Source: an uncultured SAR116 cluster alpha proteobacterium
GTDB taxonomy: Bacteria; Pseudomonadota; Alphaproteobacteria; Puniceispirillales; Marisalimonadaceae
Length of the DNA stretch: 64,000 bases
Reading direction: 5' to 3'
Assembly (NCBI GenBank): GCA_902517815.1
Contig: CABYED010000001.1
Coordinates: 124,001 to 188,000 of the forward strand
The position numbers and the translations under genes were made by a program. The number at the start of each line of letters is the position of its first letter. Position 1 is the stretch's first letter. The notes under the pieces were generated by a model that had not been told where the DNA came from, searched no databases, and saw nothing but the letters and a program-made list of their open reading frames with translations. Shown here piece by piece: positions 52,103-61,496 of this stretch.

Positions 52103-53419
52103 ATGGACTTAATCAAACTAAGCGCTAATGAAGCATTAAAAATGATGAAAGAAGGCAGTCTTTCTTCTGAAGAGTATGTGAAAGCATTTTTAAAACAAAT
52201 AGAATTAAGAGAAAATGAAGTTGGCGCTTGGATTTTTTTAGATCCTAAACTTGCAATAGACCAGGCAAGAGAAGCTGATAAAAGATGGAAAGATAAAACT
52301 GCAGGTAAATTAAACGGCCTCCCAATTGGTATTAAAGACATCATCGATACAAGGGATATGCCTACAGAAAACGGATCTCTCTTATGTAAAAACAGAAAAC
52401 CATCTAAAGATGCTCATTTAGTTAGATTACTGAGAGATGAGGGTGCTGTTATTATGGGTAAATGTGTTACAACCGAGTTTGCTTTATCAGGTCCTGGTAA
52501 AACAAAAAACCCAAAAGATTTAGAATGCACCCCTGGTGGCTCTTCATCGGGTTCTGCTGCTGCTGTATCAGACTATATGGTACCGCTAGCAATTGGATCA
52601 CAAACAGGTGGCTCTGTTTTAAGACCCGCATCATTTACAGGTATATTAGGATTTAAACCAACATTTGGAACAATATCAAGATCTGGAATGTCACCAATTT
52701 CGCAAAGATTAGACCACCCTGGTATTTATGCAAATTGTGTTGAAGACATAGACTTAGTTGCCTCAGTGATTTTATCATATGACAGTGAAGATTTAGATAT
52801 GATCCAAAATTACCAATATAAAAACGATCTCAATTTAAATAAGTCACTTAAATTTGGATTTGTTAGAGGACCTGTTTGGAATTTTGGTGATAAAGATATG
52901 AAAAATGGAATTGAAGAGTTTGTAAAAAATTCACAACTTGATATTGAAGATTTAGACCTTGGAAAAGATTTTGAAGATGCGGCTAATGCACACGAAATTA
53001 TAATGAACGGATCTATTGCCAACTCTCTAATAAATTATTATCAAGCTGATAAATCTAACCTTCATCCATTTACAGTTAAAAGAATAGAAGCAGGAATACC
53101 AGTATCAGCAAGTGATTACGTTTCAGCAACAGAAAAAGCAAAAAAAATGGAACAAACTTTAAGACAATTCTTTCTTAAATATGATGCTATTATTACTCCT
53201 TCAGCACCAGGGCAAGCGCCTCGTGATCTAATGAATACTGGAAATGCAATTTTTAACGGATATTGGACTATGATGGGAGTTCCAGCAATCAGCCTACCTT
53301 TTTTAAAAGGAGTCGACAATTTACCAATAGGCATTCAATTTATTGCAAATTGGAGTGAAGATTTAAAATTATTGGAAATTTGTAAGGAAGTCTTAAGAAA
53401 AGAAAAGCTTGCTGACTAG
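52103..53419 (+). CDS. Amidase-signature-family amidase
   Basis: A 438-residue amidase. The catalytic triad is K78 (GIKDI), cis-Ser S147 (GGSSSGSA) and nucleophile S171 (GSQTGGS). It is about the size of bacterial amidases and lacks the extra domains of GatA. It hydrolyses an amide of unknown structure. With RidA upstream, nitrogen release from amides or imines is likely. Its stop codon lies within a terminator hairpin. Confidence 0.9.
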   Translation: MDLIKLSANEALKMMKEGSLSSEEYVKAFLKQIELRENEVGAWIFLDPKLAIDQAREADKRWKDKTAGKLNGLPIGIKDIIDTRDMPTENGSLLCKNRKPSKDAHLVRLLRDEGAVIMGKCVTTEFALSGPGKTKNPKDLECTPGGSSSGSAAAVSDYMVPLAIGSQTGGSVLRPASFTGILGFKPTFGTISRSGMSPISQRLDHPGIYANCVEDIDLVASVILSYDSEDLDMIQNYQYKNDLNLNKSLKFGFVRGPVWNFGDKDMKNGIEEFVKNSQLDIEDLDLGKDFEDAANAHEIIMNGSIANSLINYYQADKSNLHPFTVKRIEAGIPVSASDYVSATEKAKKMEQTLRQFFLKYDAIITPSAPGQAPRDLMNTGNAIFNGYWTMMGVPAISLPFLKGVDNLPIGIQFIANWSEDLKLLEICKEVLRKEKLAD

Positions 53420-53434
53420 AGCAGTCAGCAAGCT
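53406..53434. terminator. Bidirectional terminator between amidase and dctP
   Basis: A 12-bp perfect stem AGCTTGCTGACT/AGTCAGCAAGCT with loop AGAGC. It contains the amidase stop codon. The minus side is followed by TTTTCTTTTCTT, which suits termination of the minus-strand dctP transcript; the plus side is less T-rich. Confidence 0.85.
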
Positions 53435-53449
53435 AAATTAGTTATGTTT

Positions 53450-54466
53450 TTAAAGTAAACCTATTTTCTTCATATAAGATAAATTTGACTCTAAAGCCTC
53501 TTTAGCAAGCGGGCTTTTTGAAGCAGCAGAGTTCCATGCCTCAACAGCAATTTGTCTGAACTTTGCTCTCTCACTAACTGGCCAGTCAATAATTGTTAAG
53601 TCACCAGCTGCCTTATCTTTTGCAACCTGAGCTCTACCATCAAGGCCAGCATCTCTTAGCTTAGCTGTCCAAGTCATGTAGGTCCAAACTGTTAAGGCAG
53701 TTTGATGTTGTTTACTTAATTTATTAAAAACTTTCTTGTTAATAATAGTCTGTAGGTTAGCCATTGAGTGAATACCCGGATACAATGGATATTTAGCAAT
53801 TTTATGGAAACCACTAGCATGGTTGTTTATGTAGACTGAAGCATCAGCAGCATCAACAATACCTTTTTCTAGAGAAGTATAAACCTCAGAGAAAGGAATT
53901 GAAGAAGGTGAAGCACCTGCTCTTCTAAAAACATCGGCAGCTAATCCTTCAGGTGATCTAATTTTCACACCTTTAAGATCTGCAACTCCATTGATCGGCA
54001 CTTTTGAGACGAGAGCTTCTTTTCCATAAGGACCACAGCCTAGAACAAGAATTTTACCTGGTAGAACGCTATCATATATCTTTTGTAACATTTCTTTTCC
54101 ACCACCGTGCATACAATATTCTTGATATTGTTTTGGTGTATCGTAACCAGCAATCAAGTCCCCCATAATTGCAAAAGCTGGATCTCTTCCTGCAAAATAA
54201 GCAATAGCATTGAAATCACCGTCTAGGATACCATTTGCAACTGCATCAATTGTTTCTCTGTGAGGTACAACAGACTTTGTTGGTAATCCTTCAATTTGTA
54301 ATTTGCCATCGGTAAGGTCTGACAATATTTTTGCCTTTTCACCCATATAAGTATGAGCCCAGTCACCGGCTTTGGAGCTCATCTGAAATTTTAATTTTTT
54401 TGCACTAGCGGCACCAGTAAAGGTTAGACCAGCTACTACTAAGGCACTTATTAATATTTTTTTCAC
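53450..54466 (-). CDS. dctP: TRAP transporter substrate-binding protein (DctP family)
   Basis: A 338-residue periplasmic binding protein. The signal peptide is VKKILISALVVAGLTFTGAA and ends near ASA. KLKFQMSSKAGDWAHTY, VADLKGVKIRSPEG and GIVDAADASVYIN are DctP blocks; the Arg in KIRSP normally binds a carboxylate. I chose the GTG at 54466 because GGAGG lies nine bases before it. The ligand is unknown but is likely an organic acid. It is divergent from the fused permease. Confidence 0.92.
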   Translation of the reverse strand: MKKILISALVVAGLTFTGAASAKKLKFQMSSKAGDWAHTYMGEKAKILSDLTDGKLQIEGLPTKSVVPHRETIDAVANGILDGDFNAIAYFAGRDPAFAIMGDLIAGYDTPKQYQEYCMHGGGKEMLQKIYDSVLPGKILVLGCGPYGKEALVSKVPINGVADLKGVKIRSPEGLAADVFRRAGASPSSIPFSEVYTSLEKGIVDAADASVYINNHASGFHKIAKYPLYPGIHSMANLQTIINKKVFNKLSKQHQTALTVWTYMTWTAKLRDAGLDGRAQVAKDKAAGDLTIIDWPVSERAKFRQIAVEAWNSAASKSPLAKEALESNLSYMKKIGLL

Positions 54467-54488
54467 TATATTCCTCCTTTTGTGAAAA

Positions 54489-54611
54489 TTAGCTGAAACC
54501 ATCAGCTATATAGAACATCATCCATGTAATTAAAACCGCGAAAGCAAATCCAGCAATCCAAGCCCAGGGACCGTAGGTATCTACATGATCGCTTCTAACA
54601 GGTTTAGCCAC
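54489..54611 (-). CDS. 40-residue membrane micro-protein linked to a TRAP transporter
   Basis: The frame begins MAKPVRSDHVDTYGPWAWIA with a GTG start and a strong AAGGAGG ribosome site. One membrane helix runs from about 16 to 34 and it ends in ADGFS. It lies 22 bases upstream of dctP and 105 bases from the divergent dctQM, so it is the first gene of the binding-protein operon. Strong signals make it a likely real subunit or regulator. Confidence 0.75.
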   Translation of the reverse strand: MAKPVRSDHVDTYGPWAWIAGFAFAVLITWMMFYIADGFS

Positions 54612-54716
54612 AATTTCCTCCTTGGTTCTTGACATACTAAAATATATGTCTCTAAATAATGTTAATGTGTTAATTGTTTATATTGCAAGTAGAAAATTCA
54701 TATCGGGGGAAATTTA

Positions 54717-56774
54717 ATGGCAGAAACAGTCCAAAAACATAATTTAGACTTGGATAATATGGAAAATTTTGAGACTGGGAAAGATAGTTTTGCCTTCTTT
54801 GACCACTTCAGTAAGTTTTCTGGGCTAGCTGTAGCACAACTTTATTTAATATGTGCTGCTGTAACAGGATACGAAGTAATTTCTAGATATATTTTTGACA
54901 ACCCAACCCAATGGGTATTTGAAGTTGTTATGGTTTTAGCTGCTACGGCATGGATGTTATCAGCTGCATATGTAACACTTCACAAACGACACATTGGTAT
55001 TACGGTCTTTTATATAATGGCATCTGATAGAGGTAAATGGTGGCTCGATTTCATTGCTTATGTTGTAGGTATCATAGCCTTGTGGCTACTTATAGATGAC
55101 TCAGTTATTCGAGCACTTGATTCGGTAATGATGCTAGAAAAAGCAGGTAGTGCGTGGAACTCTCCACAACCAATGATATTAAAATCTATGCTCACCATCG
55201 GTGCAACGACTTACATCATTCAATTGATGATTAATCTTTACAGGCATTTTAGCTCAAATATTGCAAAAAAAATAGTTTTAGCAATTTGTGCTTTGATAAT
55301 TTTGAGAATCACTTGCGTTATTATAGTACATTTTATAGGAGAAGAGAGTTTTGCTGGATACATAAACTCCATCTATGCCGCGGTTGGAAGTCATATTAAT
55401 CCACAAGATTACATTAACATGCAGGATATGAATATTGGTACTGCAAGCATATTGATTGTTGTATTGATGCTAGTATTGATGATGACAGGTATGCCTTTGG
55501 GCGTCGTTACTTTATTTGTTTCAGTTCTAAGTGCACTTTGCTATTTTGGATATGGAGGTCTTTATTTAGTTTCTACTAATGCCTTTGGATTATTAGAAAA
55601 ATATCCATTAATTGCTGTGCCATTATTTGTGTTAATGGCTTCAATTTTAGAAAGAGCTGGTGTCGCCGAAGATTTATTTGACGCTATGTCAATTTTTGCA
55701 GGTAAGTTACGTGGTGGCGTTGCCATTCAAACAATCGCTGTGGCAGTTGTTTTAGCTGCAATGTCAGGTGTTATGGGTGGAGAAATTGTTATGCTTGGCT
55801 TAGTTGCCTTGCCTCAATTACTTAGATTAGGTTACGACAGAAAAATGTCTATTGGATTAATTTGTGCGTCTGGGGCATTAGCAACTCTTATTCCACCAAG
55901 CATCATAATGATTATTTATGGATTATCTGCTCAAGTTGCCATTGGAGATTTATTTATGGCTGGAGCTGTTCCTGGTCTAATGCTAGCTGGTCTTTATGCC
56001 ATTTATGTACTTGCAAGATGTAATATAAATCCTTCAATGGCGCCAACTGCAGAAGAGGTAGCAAAAGCAAGACAAAAAGAAATGAAGATGTCTAAAGATA
56101 AGCTATATGCTGTTTTTTTGAGTATCTTCTTAATTTTCTGTGTAATGGGATCAATTTATGGTGGGATTGCATCAGTAACCGAAGCTGCAGCAGTAGGTGT
56201 TTTAGGAGCTATTTTTGTTGCATGGTTTAGAAATGCTTATAGTTGGAACCTACTACAAGTAGCTCTTGCTGGAACGATGTCTACTGTTGGAACAATTATT
56301 TGGTTAATTTTAGGGGCTGTAGCATTTGTGGGAATTTACAATCTTATAGGTGGGGCAGATTTTATGAGGTCCTTATTTTCAGGATTAGGTTTGCCTGCTA
56401 TAGGAATAGTTTTTGTTATGATGGGGATTTTAGTTATCCTTGGAACGTTTATGGAGTGGATTGCAATAGCATTTATAACAGTTCCTGTGTTTGCTCCTGT
56501 TGTTGTTGGAATGGCACCAGAACTAGGTTTAGAACCTGAGTGGGCTGCTGTTTGGTTTGGTGTGTTATTTGTTATGAATATCCAAATTTATTTCCTATCA
56601 CCACCATTTGGTCCTGCATGTTTTTGGTTGAAATCCGTTGCACCAGCAGATATTACCTTACAAGAAATTTTTATATCTGTCCTTCCATTCATAGCTCTAC
56701 AAATAACAGGTATGTTATTGGTAATGTTTTATCCTGATATTGCTCTTTGGTTTCCAAAGTGGCTTGGATCATAG
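54717..56774 (+). CDS. dctQM: TRAP transporter fused permease (DctQ-DctM)
   Basis: A 685-residue membrane protein. The N-terminal DctQ-like domain (about 30-200, with SRYIFDNPTQWVFEVV) is joined to a DctM domain (about 235-680) with GGEIVMLGLVALPQLLRLGY and GALATLIPPSIIMIIYG. Fused QM forms are a known TRAP subtype. It carries substrate in with Na+. GGGGGAAA is upstream of the ATG. It pairs with the divergent dctP. Confidence 0.95.
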   Translation: MAETVQKHNLDLDNMENFETGKDSFAFFDHFSKFSGLAVAQLYLICAAVTGYEVISRYIFDNPTQWVFEVVMVLAATAWMLSAAYVTLHKRHIGITVFYIMASDRGKWWLDFIAYVVGIIALWLLIDDSVIRALDSVMMLEKAGSAWNSPQPMILKSMLTIGATTYIIQLMINLYRHFSSNIAKKIVLAICALIILRITCVIIVHFIGEESFAGYINSIYAAVGSHINPQDYINMQDMNIGTASILIVVLMLVLMMTGMPLGVVTLFVSVLSALCYFGYGGLYLVSTNAFGLLEKYPLIAVPLFVLMASILERAGVAEDLFDAMSIFAGKLRGGVAIQTIAVAVVLAAMSGVMGGEIVMLGLVALPQLLRLGYDRKMSIGLICASGALATLIPPSIIMIIYGLSAQVAIGDLFMAGAVPGLMLAGLYAIYVLARCNINPSMAPTAEEVAKARQKEMKMSKDKLYAVFLSIFLIFCVMGSIYGGIASVTEAAAVGVLGAIFVAWFRNAYSWNLLQVALAGTMSTVGTIIWLILGAVAFVGIYNLIGGADFMRSLFSGLGLPAIGIVFVMMGILVILGTFMEWIAIAFITVPVFAPVVVGMAPELGLEPEWAAVWFGVLFVMNIQIYFLSPPFGPACFWLKSVAPADITLQEIFISVLPFIALQITGMLLVMFYPDIALWFPKWLGS

Positions 56775-57377
56775 AAAATCATTGATGTAAGGATAGATTT
56801 GGAACCAACCATCTAAAGTCATTTTAGATGATAGGTAAACTAAAAAAGCAAGACCTAAATATGATAGCCATTTAAACTTGGTTAATAATTTAACTATAGC
56901 GGTTGCAAATAGAGCCATGATTAAAATGGCAAAGGCAATTCCTAAGATCAACAATGTCTTATTATCCCTAGCTATCGCGGTTATGGCTATAACATTATCT
57001 AGAGACATCGAGATATCAGCTATGATTATAGTTATAAGTGCACCTTTTAATCCTTTTCCGGATAAATCTTTTTGAAGCTTTTCTTTATCTTCATCAGATG
57101 ATGAAAATTCTTTTATGTCATTGTAAAATTTCCAACAAACCCAAAAAAGTAATAATCCACCTAATAAAAGTAATCCAGGAATGCTTATTAAATAAGAAGC
57201 AATAAGAGCAAATAAAATTCTAAGGACTGCAGCAGCCATCAAGCCAATAAAAATTACTTTTTTACGACTTTCTTCCGGAACTGCTGCTGCTGCCATTCCA
57301 ATTATTAAAGCATTGTCGCCAGATAGTACAATATCAGCAACAATTATTTGAGTTACATCTAATATCCACTCAAGCAA
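56769..57377 (-). CDS. TerC/YjbE-family membrane protein
   Basis: A 202-residue protein with about six membrane segments. The two TerC blocks IVLSGDNALIIGMAA (about 16-30) and ISMSLDNVIAITAIA (about 120-134) contain the conserved Asp residues in helices. The family is linked to metal-ion or Mn2+ export. The TTG at 57377 is the apparent start. It converges with dctQM and overlaps it by six bases. Confidence 0.9.
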   Translation of the reverse strand: MLEWILDVTQIIVADIVLSGDNALIIGMAAAAVPEESRKKVIFIGLMAAAVLRILFALIASYLISIPGLLLLGGLLLFWVCWKFYNDIKEFSSSDEDKEKLQKDLSGKGLKGALITIIIADISMSLDNVIAITAIARDNKTLLILGIAFAILIMALFATAIVKLLTKFKWLSYLGLAFLVYLSSKMTLDGWFQIYPYINDFL

Positions 57378-57524
57378 ATCTAATTCTCCAAAAATTTCGA
57401 ATAATTTACATTGTTTAAATTTTTTATCAATGAAGTCCTAAATTTAATTTAAACCAATTTTTATATTTTAATATTGATATGCGAATATAATTGACTAGTA
57501 TCTCTTGAAACAAAAGGAAAAATA

Positions 57525-59120
57525 ATGAATAAGGATTTCAATTATATCATAGTTGGAGCTGGCTCTGCTGGTTGTGCTGTTGCAAATAGATTATCAGAAA
57601 ATCCAAATAATAAAGTGTTATTAATAGAAGCTGGTAGATCGTCACATCCTGTTTCAAGGCTTCCAGCAAGTTTTGCACTTTTAATTGATAATCCTAAAGC
57701 TAATTGGAGATATAGATCTGAACCTGAAGAAAACACTTCTAATAGACTAATCCCTATACCACGGGGAAAATTACTTGGTGGCTCTAGTTCTATTAATGGG
57801 CTTGTGTATGTCAGAGGCAATAAACTCGATTATGATACTTGGGCTCAAATGGGTAATACTGGGTGGTCTTATGACGATGTCTTGCCTTTTTTTAAAAAAA
57901 TTGAGAATTACCAAGGTGAAATAACAGAACTTAGGAGTTCTGAGGGTCCATTAAAAATTTCAGAAGTAGTAGATAGGAATCCTATTTATGACGGGTTATT
58001 CAAAGGTGCAGGTGAAATAGGTATACCAACCAATAAAGACTATAATGGTGATGAACAAGAAGGCATAAGTTATACTCAAACGACAATTTTTAAAGGCGAA
58101 AGAATGAGCGCAGAAGTTGCTTATTTAAAGCCGATTAGATCAAGAAAAAATCTTACTATAATTACTAATTTACTTGTTACAAAATTGTTATTTGATGGTA
58201 AGATATGTATTGGGGTAAAAGTTAAAAACAAAAATAAAATTAATGAATTTTTTGCTCAGAACGAAGTTATTTTATGTGGTGGAGCTATAAATTCGCCACA
58301 AGTATTAGAGTTATCTGGAATTGGAAATCGTTCTATTTTAGAAGAAAAAGGTATATCTTTAGTTCATGAATTAAAAGGAGTTGGAGAAAATTTAAGAGAT
58401 CATCTAGGTCCAAGATTAGTATATAATATTACTAAAAGAGGGATATCATATAATGATAAGGCCAGAGGTATAAATTTAATAAAACAAGTTCTGACTTATG
58501 CTTTTAAGAGAGAAGGTTTTTTAACTTTACCGTCAGCTCCAGTTCTTGGATTTTTCAAAACTAGAAAAGAATTAGTTGCCCCGGACATTCAGGTACATTT
58601 TATTCCATATAAGGTTGTATTAAATAATGGAAAAAGAACCTTAGGAAAGGAACCAGGTATTACCTGCACTGTTAATCAAAACTTACCTGAAAGCAAGGGA
58701 ACTATTCATATTAAATCGGACAAACCAGAAGAATATCCTAGTATAAAATATAATTTTCTATCGAGCCAGTTAGATAGAGACACTCTAGTTGCAGGAGTTA
58801 AATTAATAAGAAAACTAATGCAATCAGAAGCAATGAAAGAATTTTGTGATACAGAAATTCAACCTGGGTACGACTTTTCTTCAGATGAAGAAATTATGCA
58901 ATTTATCAGGAACAAAGCTGAGACGCTTTATCATCCTTCAGGGACATGTAAAATGGGATTCGACCAAGAATCAGTTGTTGACAAAAATTTAAAAGTTCAT
59001 GGCATTAAAGGTCTTCGTGTTGCTGATGCTTCAATAATGCCAACGCTAGTCTCCGGGAATACAAATGCAGTTTGTATGATGATTGGTGAACGTTGCGCTG
59101 ACTTTATATTGAATAACTAA
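57525..59120 (+). CDS. GMC-family FAD oxidoreductase (choline-dehydrogenase-like)
   Basis: A 531-residue flavoenzyme. The FAD-binding loop is VGAGSAGCAVANRLSE (about 9-24), followed by IEAG, GGSSSINGLVYVRGN (about 86-100) and the catalytic-region YHPSGTCKMG (about 467-476). It oxidises an alcohol to an aldehyde; choline is only one possibility. AAAGGA precedes the ATG. The methyltransferase gene starts two bases after its stop. Confidence 0.92.
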   Translation: MNKDFNYIIVGAGSAGCAVANRLSENPNNKVLLIEAGRSSHPVSRLPASFALLIDNPKANWRYRSEPEENTSNRLIPIPRGKLLGGSSSINGLVYVRGNKLDYDTWAQMGNTGWSYDDVLPFFKKIENYQGEITELRSSEGPLKISEVVDRNPIYDGLFKGAGEIGIPTNKDYNGDEQEGISYTQTTIFKGERMSAEVAYLKPIRSRKNLTIITNLLVTKLLFDGKICIGVKVKNKNKINEFFAQNEVILCGGAINSPQVLELSGIGNRSILEEKGISLVHELKGVGENLRDHLGPRLVYNITKRGISYNDKARGINLIKQVLTYAFKREGFLTLPSAPVLGFFKTRKELVAPDIQVHFIPYKVVLNNGKRTLGKEPGITCTVNQNLPESKGTIHIKSDKPEEYPSIKYNFLSSQLDRDTLVAGVKLIRKLMQSEAMKEFCDTEIQPGYDFSSDEEIMQFIRNKAETLYHPSGTCKMGFDQESVVDKNLKVHGIKGLRVADASIMPTLVSGNTNAVCMMIGERCADFILNN

Positions 59121-59122
59121 AA

Positions 59123-59947
59123 ATGGTAAATAGATCTGATATAGAAACTTTTTGGACTCGAGGTGACATTCATTCAAGAATCCATAAAGCTATGTCAGAG
59201 GCTGGTTTAAATGATAGAAAATTAGAGATTGAAGATTTATTTCCTATTGATCAGTATCATGCTCGAGGGATTGCAGCTACTGTAGATCTAGGGAAAAGGA
59301 TGCCAATATATGAAAATCAAAGAATCATAGATATTGGATGTGGACTTGGAGGACCTGCAAGATATTTTGCAAAACAATTTAGATGTTTCATTACAGGAAT
59401 AGACATAACACCTAGCTTTATAGAAATTGGTAATAAGTTTAACAATCTTACCTCAATGTCCAAGCAAGTATCTCTTCAAATAGGTAATGGTGAAACTCTT
59501 GATTTTGAAGATGAAACTTTTGACGGTGGATATTCGCAACATGTAACTATGAATATCAAAAATAGAAAAGAATTTTTTTTGGAAGCATTTAGGGTTTTAA
59601 AAAAAGAGACTTTTTTTGCTTTCTCAGAACATGGATTAGGGCCAGAAGGAAATCCAATTTTCCCATTACCATGGGCAGACACAGCGGAGATGAGTTTTTT
59701 ATTCTCTCCTGAAAGTACAATAGCATTATTAGAAGAAGTTGGATTTCATGACATTCAAATTATAGAGACATCTGAGAAATATATTTCAGGTTATGAAAAA
59801 ATGATAAATACTAAATCTAAAAAAGAAAATCCTATTCTAGGAATTCATGTAATAGGAGGAGCAACAATGAAACAAAGATCTAGAAACTCTATGCAGTGTA
59901 TTAAAGAAAAGCGTACATTACCATTTGAGATTGTATGTAAAAAATAA
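59123..59947 (+). CDS. SAM methyltransferase, glycine/sarcosine N-methyltransferase-like
   Basis: A 274-residue methyltransferase. Motif I is IIDIGCGLGGPARYFA (about 69-84), then GIDITPSFIEIG, and ETFDGGYSQHVTMNI (motif IV). The region around it resembles bacterial sarcosine/dimethylglycine methyltransferases and related UbiE-like enzymes. Coupled with a GMC oxidoreductase, it may belong to methylated-amine metabolism, but the substrate is unproven. Confidence 0.82.
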   Translation: MVNRSDIETFWTRGDIHSRIHKAMSEAGLNDRKLEIEDLFPIDQYHARGIAATVDLGKRMPIYENQRIIDIGCGLGGPARYFAKQFRCFITGIDITPSFIEIGNKFNNLTSMSKQVSLQIGNGETLDFEDETFDGGYSQHVTMNIKNRKEFFLEAFRVLKKETFFAFSEHGLGPEGNPIFPLPWADTAEMSFLFSPESTIALLEEVGFHDIQIIETSEKYISGYEKMINTKSKKENPILGIHVIGGATMKQRSRNSMQCIKEKRTLPFEIVCKK

Positions 59948-59956
59948 TTTTAAAAC

Positions 59957-60649
59957 CTAAAAATTCAAAATTATTCTTTTATTCATTTTACCTTTATTTT
60001 CTATTTTTACAGATTTAACATGATTAATTTCAGATGTTTTATTTACGTGTGTTCCACCACATGGCTGAAAATCAATATTATCTCCAATTTTTATCATTCT
60101 TATTTGCCCTGATCCTCTTGGAGGTTTCACCGCCATAGTTCTAACTAATTCTGGATTTTCGTCTAACTCTTTATCTGTAATGCTTGATATAAAAATTGAA
60201 TGATCTTGATCAATTAATTCATTAATTTTATTTAATACTTCTTCTTTGTCAGGCTTGCTTTCAAGATCAAAGTCTATACGACCTCTTCCGTCACCTATAG
60301 AACCTCCTGTAACAGGAAAAGGTATAATTGAACATAGCAGGTGAAGTGAAGTATGCACTTTCATATAACTATATCTTTTAATCCAATTTAAATTTAATCT
60401 AACCTTTTCATCTTTTTTTAAACCATCAATATTTTCTATCAAATGAACTAATTTATTATCAATATATCTAGTTCCAATAACGTTAATTGTTTGATTATCT
60501 ATTGTGATTGAACCTTCATCTCCAGGCTGTCCTCCACCTTCAGGATAAAAAATAGTTTCATTTAGTACTAAACCTTCAGGTACAATTTCAGAGATAATTG
60601 TATTATGATCTTTCAAATATGAATCGTTTCTGAATAACTCAATTGTCAT
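59957..60649 (-). CDS. Alanyl-tRNA editing protein AlaX-like
   Basis: A 230-residue free-standing editing domain. The zinc motifs are HTSLH (H99, H103) and CGGTH (C197, H201); the N-terminus ETIFYPEGGGQPGDEG is also typical. It clears Ser or Gly wrongly attached to tRNA-Ala. It sits between the methyltransferase and an SDR. Confidence 0.93.
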   Translation of the reverse strand: MTIELFRNDSYLKDHNTIISEIVPEGLVLNETIFYPEGGGQPGDEGSITIDNQTINVIGTRYIDNKLVHLIENIDGLKKDEKVRLNLNWIKRYSYMKVHTSLHLLCSIIPFPVTGGSIGDGRGRIDFDLESKPDKEEVLNKINELIDQDHSIFISSITDKELDENPELVRTMAVKPPRGSGQIRMIKIGDNIDFQPCGGTHVNKTSEINHVKSVKIENKGKMNKRIILNF

Positions 60650-60748
60650 TTTAATACCTTTACTATATCTTAAACTTTACTAACAAATCTCAAAGTAAAA
60701 TGTTATAAAAACTTTCTGAATTATAAATAAATTTAAAGGATAAATAAA

Positions 60749-61453
60749 ATGGATATTAATGGTAAAAGGGCTATTGTTTTTGGGGGCACATCTGGGATAG
60801 GACTTTCAGCAACTCAGATGTTGTCAGATAAAGGTGCTCATGTAATAGCACTCAGCCGGAACCCAGAGAAATTAGAAAATGTTCCCAAAAATGTTACAAC
60901 CATAAAAATGAATGTTTTAGACAGAGATGCGTTAGAAAAGTTTTTTCAAGAAGAAGGCGAATATGATATTTTAGTTAATTCCGCTACCGGTGGCGCCAGA
61001 GCCGTTGGACCATTTTTATCCATGGATTTAGATGGTTACAAAGCCTCATTTGATAAGTTGTGGGGATATACTAATGTAGTTAGATATGGTACTAAATATC
61101 TTAAGGACAATGGAAACATTGTTTTAGTAAGTGGCTCTCCAGCGAGAAAATGTAGACCTGGGCAAATTGCCATTTCATCAGTAGGTGGTGCTGTAGAAGC
61201 ATTTGCAAGAGGTATAGCTCCTGAGATAGCTCCAAAAAGAATTAATATAGTTTCACCTGGAATTATTGATACCCCCATGAGTCCTCTTCAAGGTAAAGAA
61301 AGAGAAGATTATTATAAAAACACAACAAATAACAATTTAATTCCTAGAGCAGGAACTCCAGATGAAGTAGCTACTGGAATAATTTTTGCGATTGAAAACG
61401 AATTTATTACTGGAACAACAATTGATATTGATGGTGGTTGGTTAATTTCATAG
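60749..61453 (+). CDS. SDR-fold protein lacking the usual catalytic Tyr/Lys
   Basis: A 234-residue SDR. The cofactor loop GGTSGIGLSA (12-21) and the NSAT block are intact. Where classical SDRs have Y-x3-K, this protein has ISSVGGAVE, giving Ile142 and Gly146 at those positions. The helix after it (AFARGIAPEI) and the IDIDGGWLIS end are normal. It may bind NAD(P) without ordinary catalysis or use other residues. Confidence 0.85.
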   Translation: MDINGKRAIVFGGTSGIGLSATQMLSDKGAHVIALSRNPEKLENVPKNVTTIKMNVLDRDALEKFFQEEGEYDILVNSATGGARAVGPFLSMDLDGYKASFDKLWGYTNVVRYGTKYLKDNGNIVLVSGSPARKCRPGQIAISSVGGAVEAFARGIAPEIAPKRINIVSPGIIDTPMSPLQGKEREDYYKNTTNNNLIPRAGTPDEVATGIIFAIENEFITGTTIDIDGGWLIS

Positions 61454-61462
61454 AAAAATTAA

Positions 61463-61487
61463 AGGAGAGTATATTTTATACTCTCCT
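61463..61487. terminator. Hairpin terminator between SDR and DUF445 genes
   Basis: An 11-bp perfect stem AGGAGAGTATA/TATACTCTCCT with a TTT loop lies between the converging genes. Read on the minus strand it is followed by TTAATTTTTC, so it probably ends the minus-strand DUF445 operon and may also serve the SDR gene. Confidence 0.75.
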
Positions 61488-61496
61488 GCTTGTACT

